From NCBI RefSeq assembly GCF_002002885.1, contig NZ_CP019510.1, positions 3,720,001 to 3,784,000 on the forward strand: a stretch of DNA of 64,000 nt, in the 5' to 3' direction. The DNA comes from Janthinobacterium sp. LM6 (GTDB taxonomy: Bacteria; Pseudomonadota; Gammaproteobacteria; Burkholderiales; Burkholderiaceae_D). Below, piece by piece: positions 35,533-44,816 of this stretch. Below the pieces are notes generated by a model. That model was given only the letters and a program-made list of their open reading frames with translations. It did not search any database and was not told where the DNA came from. Both the position numbers and the translations under genes were made by a program. The stretch's first letter is position 1. Each line of letters opens with the position of its first letter.

Positions 35533-37905
35533 TCAGAACTGGATCGTGTACGACGCGCCCACCGTGCGGCCCTGGCCGATGATCACCGTGTCGCCGTTGA
35601 CGGCACCGGGCACGAAGCTGGTAAGCGTGTGGTTGCGGTAGACCTTGTCGGCCAGGTTGTTCGCATATGCCGTGATGCGCTGCTTGCCGCCCGGGAGCAC
35701 GTACGACAGGCGCGCATTGGCCAGCGCGAAGCCGCCCTGGTTCAGCAGGTCGCGCGCGGCATTTTGCGGGTCGACATAATAGTACTGCTTCGACGTGTAG
35801 CGCACGTCGCCGCTGAAGACCAGCTGCGCGCCATCGCCCAGCGGGTAGCGGTAGTCGGCTGCCAGCAGGGCCGTCACGTGGGGCGAGCGCACGAATTCAT
35901 TGCCGGAGCGGTCGCCGCCATTGTTCTGGATGGCGAAGTCGTCGAATTCCGTGCGCAGCAGGCCGATATTGGCGTTGAGGTGCAGGTTGTCCGTCGGCTG
36001 CGCCTCGATCTCGAATTCCGCGCCGTTCACGTGGGCCTTGCGCACGTTTTGCAGGTAATTGACGCTTTGCGTGGGGTCGCCGTTGTACACGCCCGTGATA
36101 TTGACCTGCACGTTCTTGTAATCATAGTGAAAAACGTTGGCGTTGAAATTCAGGCGCCCGTCCAGCCACTCCGACTTGATGCCCGCCTCGAACGAGTTCA
36201 GGGTTTCCGGCTTCACCGTATTCAATGCCCGCACGTCCGTGGCGCTCGTGTTGTAGCCGCCCGACTTGATGCCGTGCACGTACTTCAGATAGCCGCGCAG
36301 GGTGCGGCTGAAGCGGTATTCGGGCGTCACGTCGTAGGTCAGCGCATTCCACGTGGTCGACGGGTTCGACGTGAAGTTGTTGTTGGCCACCGAGGCGGCC
36401 GTGTAATTGCCGCCCCGGACCGTGTTCCACCAGTTGGCCGCATCGCCAAACGTCACCGTGTTCGATGCGGCCTGCACGCGCTGCAAATCGAGATCCTTGG
36501 TTTCCGTGGTCCAGCGCAGGCCAAACGTCGACAGGAACTGCTCGCTGAAGTTGACGGTCGTGCTGCCGAAGATGGCCGCGCTGCGCGCCTTGTGCTGGTA
36601 GACGGTGCGGTTGTAGCCGACGGGCTGCGTGCTGCCCGCCAGCGCCGGCACGGTGCCGTTGGGCAGGCGCGCGCCGGCCGAATCGGAATCGATCTTTTCA
36701 TTGAAGTAGAACAGGCCCGCCACCCAGCTCAGGGTGCCGTTTTGCGGCGACGTCAGGCGCAGTTCCTGCGACACTTGCCGGCTGCTGGCCTTCGAGCGGC
36801 TGCGGCCCACTTCCAGCGGCGTATTGTCGCTGTCGCCCGTCGCTTCGTTGCGGAAGTTTTCATAGCCGGTGATCGACGTCAGGGTCAGCTCGCCCAGCGC
36901 GTATTCGAGGTTCAACTGCGCGCCGCCCTGTTTCACGTCGCTGTCGGCCGGCGCATTCGTGCTCACGTCATCGGGATTGGTGCTGGGGACGTAGCCGTTG
37001 CGGTAGACGCCGTTCGCGCCATAGCTGGCCACGGTGGTGGTGGCGCCCTTGGTCGTGTAGTCGCGGTAGTGCAGGTTCAGGTTCGCCGTCAGGTCGCGCC
37101 CGATCAGGGCCTTGAGCTGGCCGCGGATGGCGCTGTCCTTGAGCTTTCCATCGCGCTCGCCCGTAAACTGGTTGTGGAAGCGGCCCCTGTCCTGCTGCTC
37201 CGTATGGAAGGACAAGCGCCCCGCCAGCACCTCGTCGACCAGCGCGCCGCCTATGGCCCCTTCGGCCAGCTTGGTGTCGTAGCTGCCGTAATCGAGCTTG
37301 GCGTAGCCGCTGGACTTGAACGAGGGTTTGCGCGAAATCACGTTGATGGCGCCGCCCGTCGTGTTCTTGCCCCACAGGGTGCCTTGCGGGCCGCGCAGCA
37401 CTTCCACCCGGTCCAGGTCGAACAGGGGAAAGCCCGTGGCGCTGGAATTGCTGATGTAGACGTCATCGAGGTAGAAGCCGACGGGATTCGGGAAATCCAC
37501 CTGCTGCTGGCCCGCGCCCACGCCCCGTATCCACCAGCGCGGACGGCCATGCTGCTGCGTGCCGGCCGAGGCGTTCGGCACGTAATTGAGGATTTCGCTG
37601 GCCGAGCGGCCGATGCCCGTGTCAAGCAGCTCCTTGCCGCCCAGGACCGTGATCGCGCTCGGCACCTTCTGCGCGGATTCCTCGCGCTTTTGCGCCGTCA
37701 CCGTCACCGATTGCAGCGCGGCGCCCTCGCCGGCGCCGTTCGCGTCGGCCGCGGCGATGACCTCGGCGCCAGGCGCTTCGGCATGGACCATGCCATGGAC
37801 GAGCATCAGGCCGCCGATGGCGAAGGCCGAGCGCAGCGCACGGCGCACTGGCGTCAAATGAAAGGGGAAAGAAGAAAAGGCGGCGGGGGCAGTCGAACGG
37901 CGCAT
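35533..37905 (-). CDS. TonB-dependent outer-membrane receptor of the organosulfur island
   Basis: 790 residues. A signal peptide leads to a plug with a TonB-box-like VTVTAQKREESAQKVPSAITV, ASEILNYVPNASAG, RWWIRGVGAGQQQVDFPNPVGFYLDDVYI and RVEVLRGPQGTLWGKNTTGG, then a 22-strand barrel ending VGASYTIQF. A sigma-54 promoter and three activator repeats precede it. Together these suggest it brings an organosulfur ligand, or its complex, across the outer membrane. The exact ligand is inferred from the regulon. It could also be a receptor of general use. Confidence 0.9.
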   Translation of the reverse strand: MRRSTAPAAFSSFPFHLTPVRRALRSAFAIGGLMLVHGMVHAEAPGAEVIAAADANGAGEGAALQSVTVTAQKREESAQKVPSAITVLGGKELLDTGIGRSASEILNYVPNASAGTQQHGRPRWWIRGVGAGQQQVDFPNPVGFYLDDVYISNSSATGFPLFDLDRVEVLRGPQGTLWGKNTTGGAINVISRKPSFKSSGYAKLDYGSYDTKLAEGAIGGALVDEVLAGRLSFHTEQQDRGRFHNQFTGERDGKLKDSAIRGQLKALIGRDLTANLNLHYRDYTTKGATTTVASYGANGVYRNGYVPSTNPDDVSTNAPADSDVKQGGAQLNLEYALGELTLTSITGYENFRNEATGDSDNTPLEVGRSRSKASSRQVSQELRLTSPQNGTLSWVAGLFYFNEKIDSDSAGARLPNGTVPALAGSTQPVGYNRTVYQHKARSAAIFGSTTVNFSEQFLSTFGLRWTTETKDLDLQRVQAASNTVTFGDAANWWNTVRGGNYTAASVANNNFTSNPSTTWNALTYDVTPEYRFSRTLRGYLKYVHGIKSGGYNTSATDVRALNTVKPETLNSFEAGIKSEWLDGRLNFNANVFHYDYKNVQVNITGVYNGDPTQSVNYLQNVRKAHVNGAEFEIEAQPTDNLHLNANIGLLRTEFDDFAIQNNGGDRSGNEFVRSPHVTALLAADYRYPLGDGAQLVFSGDVRYTSKQYYYVDPQNAARDLLNQGGFALANARLSYVLPGGKQRITAYANNLADKVYRNHTLTSFVPGAVNGDTVIIGQGRTVGASYTIQF

Positions 37906-37956
37906 GGGTGATTATCCTTGAGTAAAGTCAAAACGCGAGATGGTGATGACCTGTAT

Positions 37957-37972
37957 TGCAAGGGGCATGCCC
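37957..37972 (-). promoter_or_regulatory. Sigma-54 promoter of the TonB receptor (GGGCATG-N4-TTGCA)
   Basis: On the minus strand GGGCATGCCCCTTGCA has GG (37971-37970) and GC (37959-37958) ten bases apart and a perfect TTGCA -12 half. The predicted start is near 37946, 40 bases before the receptor ATG. It is one of the strongest matches in the window. Confidence 0.85.
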
Positions 37973-38041
37973 GCTGCCGCAGCGCAGCAAAATCGTCGTT
38001 AAGTGATTGATTTAAAAGGCAGACTATCGGCATGATAGTGC

Positions 38042-38117
38042 TGTTGATTTGGCAGCAGCGCCGGCGCCGCGTGCTGCCTGCGCGACAGCAGGCGATGGCG
38101 CTGCTGTCGCGGCAACA
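38042..38117. promoter_or_regulatory. Three 16-bp activator repeats upstream of the TonB receptor
   Basis: TGTTGATTTGGCAGCA (38042-38057), TGCTGCCTGCGCGACA (38072-38087) and TGCTGTCGCGGCAACA (38102-38117) share the TGCTGC-N4-GCAGCA frame. Their centres are exactly 30 bp apart, about three turns. They lie about 104, 134 and 164 bp upstream of the predicted receptor start, a normal distance for a sigma-54 activator. The last repeat ends nine bases before the stop of the neighbouring monooxygenase gene. Confidence 0.72.
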
Positions 38118-38125
38118 GCGGATAC

Positions 38126-39280
38126 TCAGGCGGCGCGCAGCAGTGCCGCCGTGTGGCCGCGCACAAGGGGCAGCACTTCCTCGCCCACGCGGTACGCTTC
38201 TTCCAGGTGCGGCGTGCTGGCCAGGATGAAGGCGTCGGCGCCCAGTTGCACCAGCTCGTCCAGGCGCTCGGCCACTTGCTGGTAGCTGCCGACGATGCCC
38301 TGCGTCTGGCCGCCGCGCAGCAGGTTGAAGCCGGACCAGATATTCGGCGCCGTGATCAAGTCCTTGTAGCTGTTCAGGGTGGTCGGGCGGTTGCCCCGCT
38401 GGCGCGCCGCGCCCACGGAGTCGCCGCCGTCGGCACCGAGGAACTGGCGCAGGGTGGCCGCATCGACAGCGTCAAAGCCCTTGCGCACCTCGTCCCACGC
38501 CTCTTCTTCCGTGGCGCGGGCGACGATGTCGACGCGCACGGCGCACTTGATCTTGCGGCCCAGCAGCGCCGTCTTTTCATGCACGCGGGCGAATTTCTCG
38601 CGCAGCTGCTCGAACGGTTCCAGCCACGTCAGGTAGTAATCGGCGTGTTTCGAAGCTGAACCCAAGGCCGCGTCGGAGGAACCGGAAAAATAAATCTCGG
38701 GGAAATCCTGCTCCGACAGCGGCGTGGCCAGGCCCGCATCCTCCACCTGGTAAAACTTGCCCTGATAGGAAAACGGCCCGCCGCGCCATACGCCGCGCAC
38801 CACGTCGAGAAATTCCGTCGTGCGCGTGTAGCGGTCGTCGTGGCCGGCCGAATCGCCCCACCACAGCTGCGAAGGGCCGCCGCCGCCCGTGATCACGTTG
38901 TACAGGGCGCGCCCGCCCGTGGCCCGCTGCAGGCTGGCCGTCATGCGCGCGGCCACCACGGGGTTCAGGAAGCCGGGCTGGAACGGGATCATGAAGCGGA
39001 AAGTGCTCGTTTCGCGCGCCAGCAGCGCGGAAATGGCCCATGGTTCGTCCGTCATGGGGAAGGATGGAATCAAACCGCCCTGGAAACCGGATAATTCGGC
39101 CGCGCGGGCGATTTCCGCCAGGTAGTCGATGTAAGTAAAGCCGTCGGCGCCGCCGCCGCCGAGGCCGGCCTGGCGCAGGTTGTCATTGCCGGGAAACCAG
39201 TCGCCGCGAAACGGCGTGCGGGCGCGGTGCGAACTCGGTTCGCCATGCGTGGGGATGCGCCAGAAAAAATCGATAGCCAT
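38126..39280 (-). CDS. SsuD-like FMNH2-dependent alkanesulfonate monooxygenase
   Basis: 384 residues of the luciferase-like fold. Start MAIDFFWRIPTHGEPSSHRA resembles SsuD, as do GFQGGLIPSFPMTDEPWAI, GGRALYNVITGGGG, FPEIYFSGSSDAALGSASKHADYYLTWLEP and SPHLEEAYRVGEEVLPLVRG at the end. The active-site loop and phosphate-binding region are present. It would release sulfite from a sulfonate using FMNH2 and oxygen. No reductase gene is in the window. AAGGAG eight bases before the start supports the ATG. It follows its paralogue by 28 bases in one operon. Confidence 0.9.
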   Translation of the reverse strand: MAIDFFWRIPTHGEPSSHRARTPFRGDWFPGNDNLRQAGLGGGGADGFTYIDYLAEIARAAELSGFQGGLIPSFPMTDEPWAISALLARETSTFRFMIPFQPGFLNPVVAARMTASLQRATGGRALYNVITGGGGPSQLWWGDSAGHDDRYTRTTEFLDVVRGVWRGGPFSYQGKFYQVEDAGLATPLSEQDFPEIYFSGSSDAALGSASKHADYYLTWLEPFEQLREKFARVHEKTALLGRKIKCAVRVDIVARATEEEAWDEVRKGFDAVDAATLRQFLGADGGDSVGAARQRGNRPTTLNSYKDLITAPNIWSGFNLLRGGQTQGIVGSYQQVAERLDELVQLGADAFILASTPHLEEAYRVGEEVLPLVRGHTAALLRAA

Positions 39281-39307
39281 GTGGGTTACTCCTTGAATGG
39301 GTTGAAT

Positions 39308-40399
39308 TCAGGCCGCTTGCAGCGGCGCGCTCAAAGCGGCCCGCACACGGGGCAGCACGTGCTCGCCGATGCGGTAGGCTTCCTCGAAATGGGGGATGGC
39401 CGCCAGCACGAAGCTGGACACACCCGCCTGCGCGTAGGCTTCGAGCGCCGCACTGACCTGTGCATAGCTGCCGACCAGGGCGCCGTGAGCGCCCGTTTGC
39501 GCTTGCGCAAAGCCGGGCCAGAACAGGGCTGCACCACCCGCCGTGCCATCAGCCGACGGGGCTTCGTCAGGCAGTCCCGCCCCGCCGCGGTAGCGGCGCG
39601 CATCGCGCAAGGCTTCGTCGAAGGTTTCGCGGGCCAGCACATCGATGCGCAGGCCCGCCGCCACGGCGCGGCCCAGCTGGCGCGCCTGCGTGTGCAGACG
39701 GTCGATAGAGGGTTGCAAGTGCGCCACGGGCGCCGCATCGAACACATGCACGTCGGCCTGGCGCGCCGACAGGGCCAGCGCCTCGGGGCTATCGCCAGTC
39801 AAATAGATGCCGTTGACGGGGTGGTTCGCCAGCGGCCCCTTGAAGCCGCCGTCCTGCACTTCGAAGAACCTGCCCTTGAAGCTGAACGGCGACGTATTCT
39901 GCACGCCGCGCGCCACCGCGATGAATTCATCGATGCGGGGCACAATGTCGGCATCCGGCGCCGCATCGCCCTGGCGCCGGCGCGCTGCCGCATCGCCGCC
40001 ATGGCCGATCTGCCAGGCGAAGCGCCCGCCCGTAAAACGCTGGAAGCTGACGGCGTTTTTCGCCGCGTACACGGCCGAGCCCCAGGCGGCGTCGAATTCG
40101 GCGATCAGCTTCAGATGGCGCGTGCTGCGGGCCAGGTAGCCGGCGACGATCCAGCTTTCATCGCCCTGCGTATCGTGGCGCACCTGGATGCCGTCGAAGC
40201 CGGAAAGATCGGCCGCGCGGGCGATCTGGTGCAGATAATCGAAATAGTTAAAGGGCGGACGCGCGCCGCGCGGGTCGCTCACGCCAGCCTGCAGGGGGCT
40301 GGGCGCGCCGGCGGCCCGTTCGCCACGGCGCGTGATGCCGGGCGCCGCGTAACGGCCGTCGCCGCTGGTGGGCAATTGCCAGATGAATTCGATGGTCAT
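39308..40399 (-). CDS. SsuD-like FMNH2-dependent monooxygenase (paralogue)
   Basis: 363 residues of the same fold, start MTIEFIWQLPTSGDGRYAAP, with FDGIQVRHDTQGDESWIV, FTGGRFAWQIGHGGD, IYLTGDSPEALALSARQADVHVFD and IPHFEEAYRIGEHVLPRVR. It is more divergent than its neighbour and carries SfnG-like features, so its preferred sulfonate or sulfone is open. CAGGAG before the ATG fixes the start. A sigma-54 promoter and activator repeats lie upstream, so it heads the two-gene monooxygenase operon. Confidence 0.88.
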   Translation of the reverse strand: MTIEFIWQLPTSGDGRYAAPGITRRGERAAGAPSPLQAGVSDPRGARPPFNYFDYLHQIARAADLSGFDGIQVRHDTQGDESWIVAGYLARSTRHLKLIAEFDAAWGSAVYAAKNAVSFQRFTGGRFAWQIGHGGDAAARRRQGDAAPDADIVPRIDEFIAVARGVQNTSPFSFKGRFFEVQDGGFKGPLANHPVNGIYLTGDSPEALALSARQADVHVFDAAPVAHLQPSIDRLHTQARQLGRAVAAGLRIDVLARETFDEALRDARRYRGGAGLPDEAPSADGTAGGAALFWPGFAQAQTGAHGALVGSYAQVSAALEAYAQAGVSSFVLAAIPHFEEAYRIGEHVLPRVRAALSAPLQAA

Positions 40400-40469
40400 G
40401 CGTGGACTCCTGTCGTGGGTCGAAGAAAAGGCCTTATGCGCATCGCGCAGCGGCCTGCCCTACCCTCCT

Positions 40470-40485
40470 CGCAGAAAACATGCCA
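40470..40485 (-). promoter_or_regulatory. Sigma-54 promoter for the monooxygenase operon (TGGCATG-N4-CTGCG)
   Basis: Minus-strand TGGCATGTTTTCTGCG places GG at 40484-40483 and GC at 40472-40471, ten bases apart. The predicted start is near 40459, about 60 bases before the monooxygenase ATG at 40399. Confidence 0.82.
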
Positions 40486-40514
40486 TCCACTGGACACCCA
40501 ACGGCGCCCAAAGC

Positions 40515-40571
40515 TGCTGCCCAGGCAGCAATCGGCTGCACCCTGGCCAGCAGATTGCTGCGCGCGCAGCA
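40515..40571. promoter_or_regulatory. Two perfect activator repeats (plus one degenerate) for the monooxygenase operon
   Basis: TGCTGCCCAGGCAGCA (40515-40530) and TGCTGCGCGCGCAGCA (40556-40571) both match TGCTGC-N4-GCAGCA with no mismatch; the second is a full 16-bp palindrome. Centres are 41 bp apart, close to four turns. Between them TGCACCCTGGCCAGCA (40537-40552) is a degenerate third copy. These are the best-defined sites and were used to recognise the others. Confidence 0.78.
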
Positions 40572-40577
40572 GCCATG

Positions 40578-40612
40578 AAAAAAGCCGGAGCCGCATCGCT
40601 GCGGGTCCGGCT
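40578..40612 (-). terminator. Rho-independent terminator of the sigma-54 activator gene
   Basis: On the minus strand the stem AGCCGGACCCGCA/TGCGGCTCCGGCT (40600-40612 with 40583-40595, 12 of 13 pairs, GCGA loop) is followed by TTTTTT (40583-40578). It lies 20 bases after the activator's stop, and right next to the monooxygenase activator repeats. Confidence 0.82.
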
Positions 40613-40632
40613 CCGGGAGGCCGCTGATGCGC

Positions 40633-41832
<1,200 letters not shown>

Positions 41833-41925
41833 GGGGCGACTATACCGCGCGCCATCTCCAGGCGTGAACGAATGGTGCCGCGCTAGCTTATCCGGATTTT
41901 GCATATGCGGACGCCGGTCCAATGC

Positions 41926-41941
41926 TGGCCCGAAGCTTGCA
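41926..41941 (+). promoter_or_regulatory. Sigma-54 promoter of the DszA-like gene (TGGCCCG-N4-TTGCA)
   Basis: TGGCCCGAAGCTTGCA has GG (41927-41928) and GC (41939-41940) ten bases apart. The start would be near 41952, 35 bases before the DszA-like ATG. No clear TGCTGC-N4-GCAGCA site was found upstream, so activation here is less certain. Confidence 0.78.
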
Positions 41942-41986
41942 AGGTCAAGGCAAAACGCCACGTCGCCAACTTACCACGGAGCCGCC

Positions 41987-43318
41987 ATGCCAGCACGCCA
42001 GCTTGTCCTGAATGTCTTTTTACAACGCCACGGCCACCATCCTGCCGCCTGGCGCCATCCATCGGCCAGCGCCAGCGGACGGCCCGACCTGGCCTGGTGG
42101 CTAAACGCCGCCAGGCTGGCCGAGGCGGCCAAGTTCGACAGTTTTTTTATCGCCGACTTCATCGGCCGCGCCGGCGACGTCACGCCGGACACGGGCCGCG
42201 CCGCCATCGGCCTGCCGTTCGAGCCATTTACCCTGCTGTCGGCCATTGCCGCCGTCACCCGCCATATCGGCCTGATCGCCACCGTCAACACCAATTACGA
42301 GCACCCGTACCACGTGGCGCGCAAATTCAGCTCGCTCGACCACCTGAGCGGCGGGCGCGCGGGCTGGAACATCGTCTCCTCGTTTGGCGAACACGCGGCG
42401 CGCAATTTCGGCATCGATGCGCCGCGCAGCCACGCCGAGCGCTATGCGCGCGCCGATGAATTCGTGTCCCTGTCCAAGATGCTGTGGGATAGCTGGGATG
42501 ATGATGCTTTCGACCGGCCCGACCGCGCCGGCGGCCAGTTCTACCAGCCGGCAGCGGGCCATGCGCTCGATTTCCAGGGCCGGTACTTTGCCTCGCAAGG
42601 CTTGCTGGACTTGCCCCGCCCCGCGCAGGGCCACCCGGTGCTGGTCCAGGCAGGCAATTCCGAAACGGGCCGCGAATTTGCCGCGCGCCTGGGCGAGATG
42701 GTGTACTGCTCGGCCACCTCGCTGCCCGTGGCGCAGGCGTACTACGCGGACGTGAAGGGCCGCATGGCAAAGTATGGCCGCGCCGAGGATCAATTGAAAG
42801 TGACGCCGGGGCTGTCGGTGGTGGTAGCCGAGTCGGACCAGCAGGCGCAGGACCAGTTCGGCGAGCTGCAGGCACTGGTCGATTTCAGCCACCTGGAATT
42901 TGGCGGTTTTGATTTATCCGGCTATCCGCTCGACGGCCCGCTGCCCGACCTGCCCTACCAGGCGCCAGAAAACGGCAAGGGACGCTTCCTGCAGCAGCTG
43001 GAGCTGGCCCGCCGCGAGAACCTGACTTTGCGCCAGCTGGTGCTGCGCTTCAGGGTCGCGCGCGGCCACCTGCAAGCGATCGGCTCCGTCAGAACGGTGG
43101 CGGACTTGATGGAACAGTGGTTCGCGGAGCGGGGCGCAGACGGCTTCAACGTCGTGCCGCCCCTGCTGCCGCAAGGCTTCGAGGCATTTACAACGCTGGT
43201 GGTGCCGGAACTGCAGCGGCGCGGCCTGTTCCGCACCGAATATGCGGCCAGCACCCTGCGCGGCCACCTGGGCCTGAACCGGCCCGCCAACCCGCATACG
43301 CGGGCACGGGCCACTTGA
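41987..43318 (+). CDS. DszA-like flavin-dependent monooxygenase (NtaA/SnaA/DszA family)
   Basis: 443 residues, close to DszA's length. Motifs: [112 protein letters not shown], and [26 protein letters not shown] at the end. DszA oxidises a sulfone to a sulfinate, the substrate type of DszB, so this gene and the two DszB-like genes could form a sulfone-desulfurisation pair. Other family members use nitrilotriacetate or pristinamycin, so activity is inferred. GGAG lies about six bases before the ATG. Confidence 0.88.
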   Translation: MPARQLVLNVFLQRHGHHPAAWRHPSASASGRPDLAWWLNAARLAEAAKFDSFFIADFIGRAGDVTPDTGRAAIGLPFEPFTLLSAIAAVTRHIGLIATVNTNYEHPYHVARKFSSLDHLSGGRAGWNIVSSFGEHAARNFGIDAPRSHAERYARADEFVSLSKMLWDSWDDDAFDRPDRAGGQFYQPAAGHALDFQGRYFASQGLLDLPRPAQGHPVLVQAGNSETGREFAARLGEMVYCSATSLPVAQAYYADVKGRMAKYGRAEDQLKVTPGLSVVVAESDQQAQDQFGELQALVDFSHLEFGGFDLSGYPLDGPLPDLPYQAPENGKGRFLQQLELARRENLTLRQLVLRFRVARGHLQAIGSVRTVADLMEQWFAERGADGFNVVPPLLPQGFEAFTTLVVPELQRRGLFRTEYAASTLRGHLGLNRPANPHTRARAT

Positions 43319-43329
43319 GCTGGACCTGG

Positions 43330-44634
43330 CTAAGCCTGGTCCGGATCAAAATGCTTGCGCAAGCCTTGCCAGCATTCGAAATAGTCGTTTTGCAGCAGGC
43401 CGCCGTCCAGCGCGAATGGCGTGGGCCTGAGGATGGTGCGCGTCTCGAACATGAAGGCCATGGTGTCGCCTACCTTCACGGGCGCGGACGTGTCGCTGTG
43501 CGACGCCTTGTCGAAGGTCTGCGCATCGGGGCCGTGGCCGGACATGCAGTTGTGCAGGCTGGCGCCGCCCGGCACGAAGCCGGCCGCCTTGGCGTCGTAC
43601 ACGCCGTGGATCAGTCCCATGAACTCGCTGGCCACGTTGCGGTGGAACCACGGCGGGCGGAAGGTATGCTCGGCCGCCAGCCAGCGCGGCGGAAAGATGG
43701 CGAAATCGATGGCGCCGAACAGGGGATTTTCGCTGGGCGCCTGCAGCACCAGGAAGATCGACGGGTCCGGGTGGTCGTAGCTGATCGAGCCGATGGTGTT
43801 GAAGCGGCGCAGATCGTATTTGTACGGCGCGTAATTGCCGTGCCAGGCCACCACGTCCAGCGGCGAATGGTCGAGGGTCGTTCGCCACAGGTGGCCGCCG
43901 AATTTGGCCAGCAGTTCACATGCGCCGTCGATGTCTTCAAACGCCGCGTGCGGCGTGAGGAAATCGCGGCTGTTGGCCAGGCCGTTCGAGCCGATGGGGC
44001 CCATGTCCGGCAGACGGAAGGCCGTGCCGAAGTTTTCGCACACATAGCCGCGCGCCGCGCCGTCCGGCAGGGTCACGCGGAAGCGCACGCCGCGGGGAAT
44101 CACGGCGATTTCCTGCGGTTCCAGCTCGATCAAGCCCAGTTCCGTGGCGATGGCCAGCCGGCCTTCCTGCGGCACGACCAGCAATTCGCCGTCGGCCGAG
44201 TAAAAGAAGCGCTGCATCGAGCGGTTGGCCGCGTACACGTGGATGGCGCAGCCGCTCATGGTTTCGGCGCTGCCGTTGCCGGCCATGGTCTGCCAGCCGT
44301 CGATGAAGTCGACCGGCGTACTACTGTCGGGCAGCGGCAGCGGGTCCCAGCGCAGCTGGTTCGGCGGCGTCGGCGGCATGGCGTGGAAGTCGCTGACGAT
44401 GCGGGTATTTTCCAGCAAGGTAAACGGCGGATGCTGGCTGGCGGGACGGATGCGGTACAGCCACGAGCGCCGGTTCTGCGCGCGCGGCGCCGTGAAGGCC
44501 GTGCCCGACAATTGTTCCGCATACAGGCCCAGCGGCGCCTGCTGCGGCGAATTCTGCCCCTGCGGCAAGGCGCCGGCGATGGCTTCCGTGGCAAATTCGT
44601 TGCCGAAGCCGCTTTGGTAGCCGGCGCCTATCAT
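43330..44634 (-). CDS. hmgA: Homogentisate 1,2-dioxygenase
   Basis: 434 residues, normal length. Start [21 protein letters not shown] is diagnostic. Iron ligands lie in [15 protein letters not shown] (His and Glu) and [19 protein letters not shown] (His); the substrate-binding His is in the latter. It opens the ring of homogentisate to maleylacetoacetate in tyrosine/phenylalanine breakdown. It is the last gene of a DUF2783 - FAD hydroxylase unit, overlapping DUF2783 by four bases. The maleylacetoacetate isomerase and fumarylacetoacetase genes are not in the window. Confidence 0.96.
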   Translation of the reverse strand: MIGAGYQSGFGNEFATEAIAGALPQGQNSPQQAPLGLYAEQLSGTAFTAPRAQNRRSWLYRIRPASQHPPFTLLENTRIVSDFHAMPPTPPNQLRWDPLPLPDSSTPVDFIDGWQTMAGNGSAETMSGCAIHVYAANRSMQRFFYSADGELLVVPQEGRLAIATELGLIELEPQEIAVIPRGVRFRVTLPDGAARGYVCENFGTAFRLPDMGPIGSNGLANSRDFLTPHAAFEDIDGACELLAKFGGHLWRTTLDHSPLDVVAWHGNYAPYKYDLRRFNTIGSISYDHPDPSIFLVLQAPSENPLFGAIDFAIFPPRWLAAEHTFRPPWFHRNVASEFMGLIHGVYDAKAAGFVPGGASLHNCMSGHGPDAQTFDKASHSDTSAPVKVGDTMAFMFETRTILRPTPFALDGGLLQNDYFECWQGLRKHFDPDQA

Positions 44635-44816
44635 GCGCCCTCCGCCAGGCCGTCGGCCGCGTCGCGCAGCAAGCCCTGCACCACATCGGCACGGCCGATG
44701 GCGCCCATGGCCAGCAAGGCGAAGCGGGCCAGGAACAGGGGCGAACGCTGTTCGCCCAGGCCGCCCATGGTGTGGCACAGCTCGGTGTAAAGATTATCCA
44801 GTTCGATGTCGGTCAT
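44631..44816 (-). CDS. DUF2783 small protein
   Basis: 61 residues, fully helical, with [18 protein letters not shown] and [31 protein letters not shown]2783 genes are typically found next to hmgA and an FAD hydroxylase in Burkholderiales, as here. It overlaps both: its stop with hmgA (ATGA) and its start with the FAD enzyme stop (ATGA), so all three are coupled. The function is unknown; a small subunit or chaperone of the hydroxylase is possible. Confidence 0.82.
   Translation of the reverse strand: MTDIELDNLYTELCHTMGGLGEQRSPLFLARFALLAMGAIGRADVVQGLLRDAADGLAEGA

Noticed and set aside
35509..37911. 800-codon open frame on the plus strand opposite the TonB receptor
   Set aside because: Same low-complexity His/Arg/Val composition, no domain and no start signal; the receptor on the minus strand has full domain structure.
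41833..41925. TGCTGC-type activator site upstream of the DszA-like promoter
   Set aside because: Only weak partial halves are seen; no copy with both halves could be found, so the promoter is reported without an assigned site.
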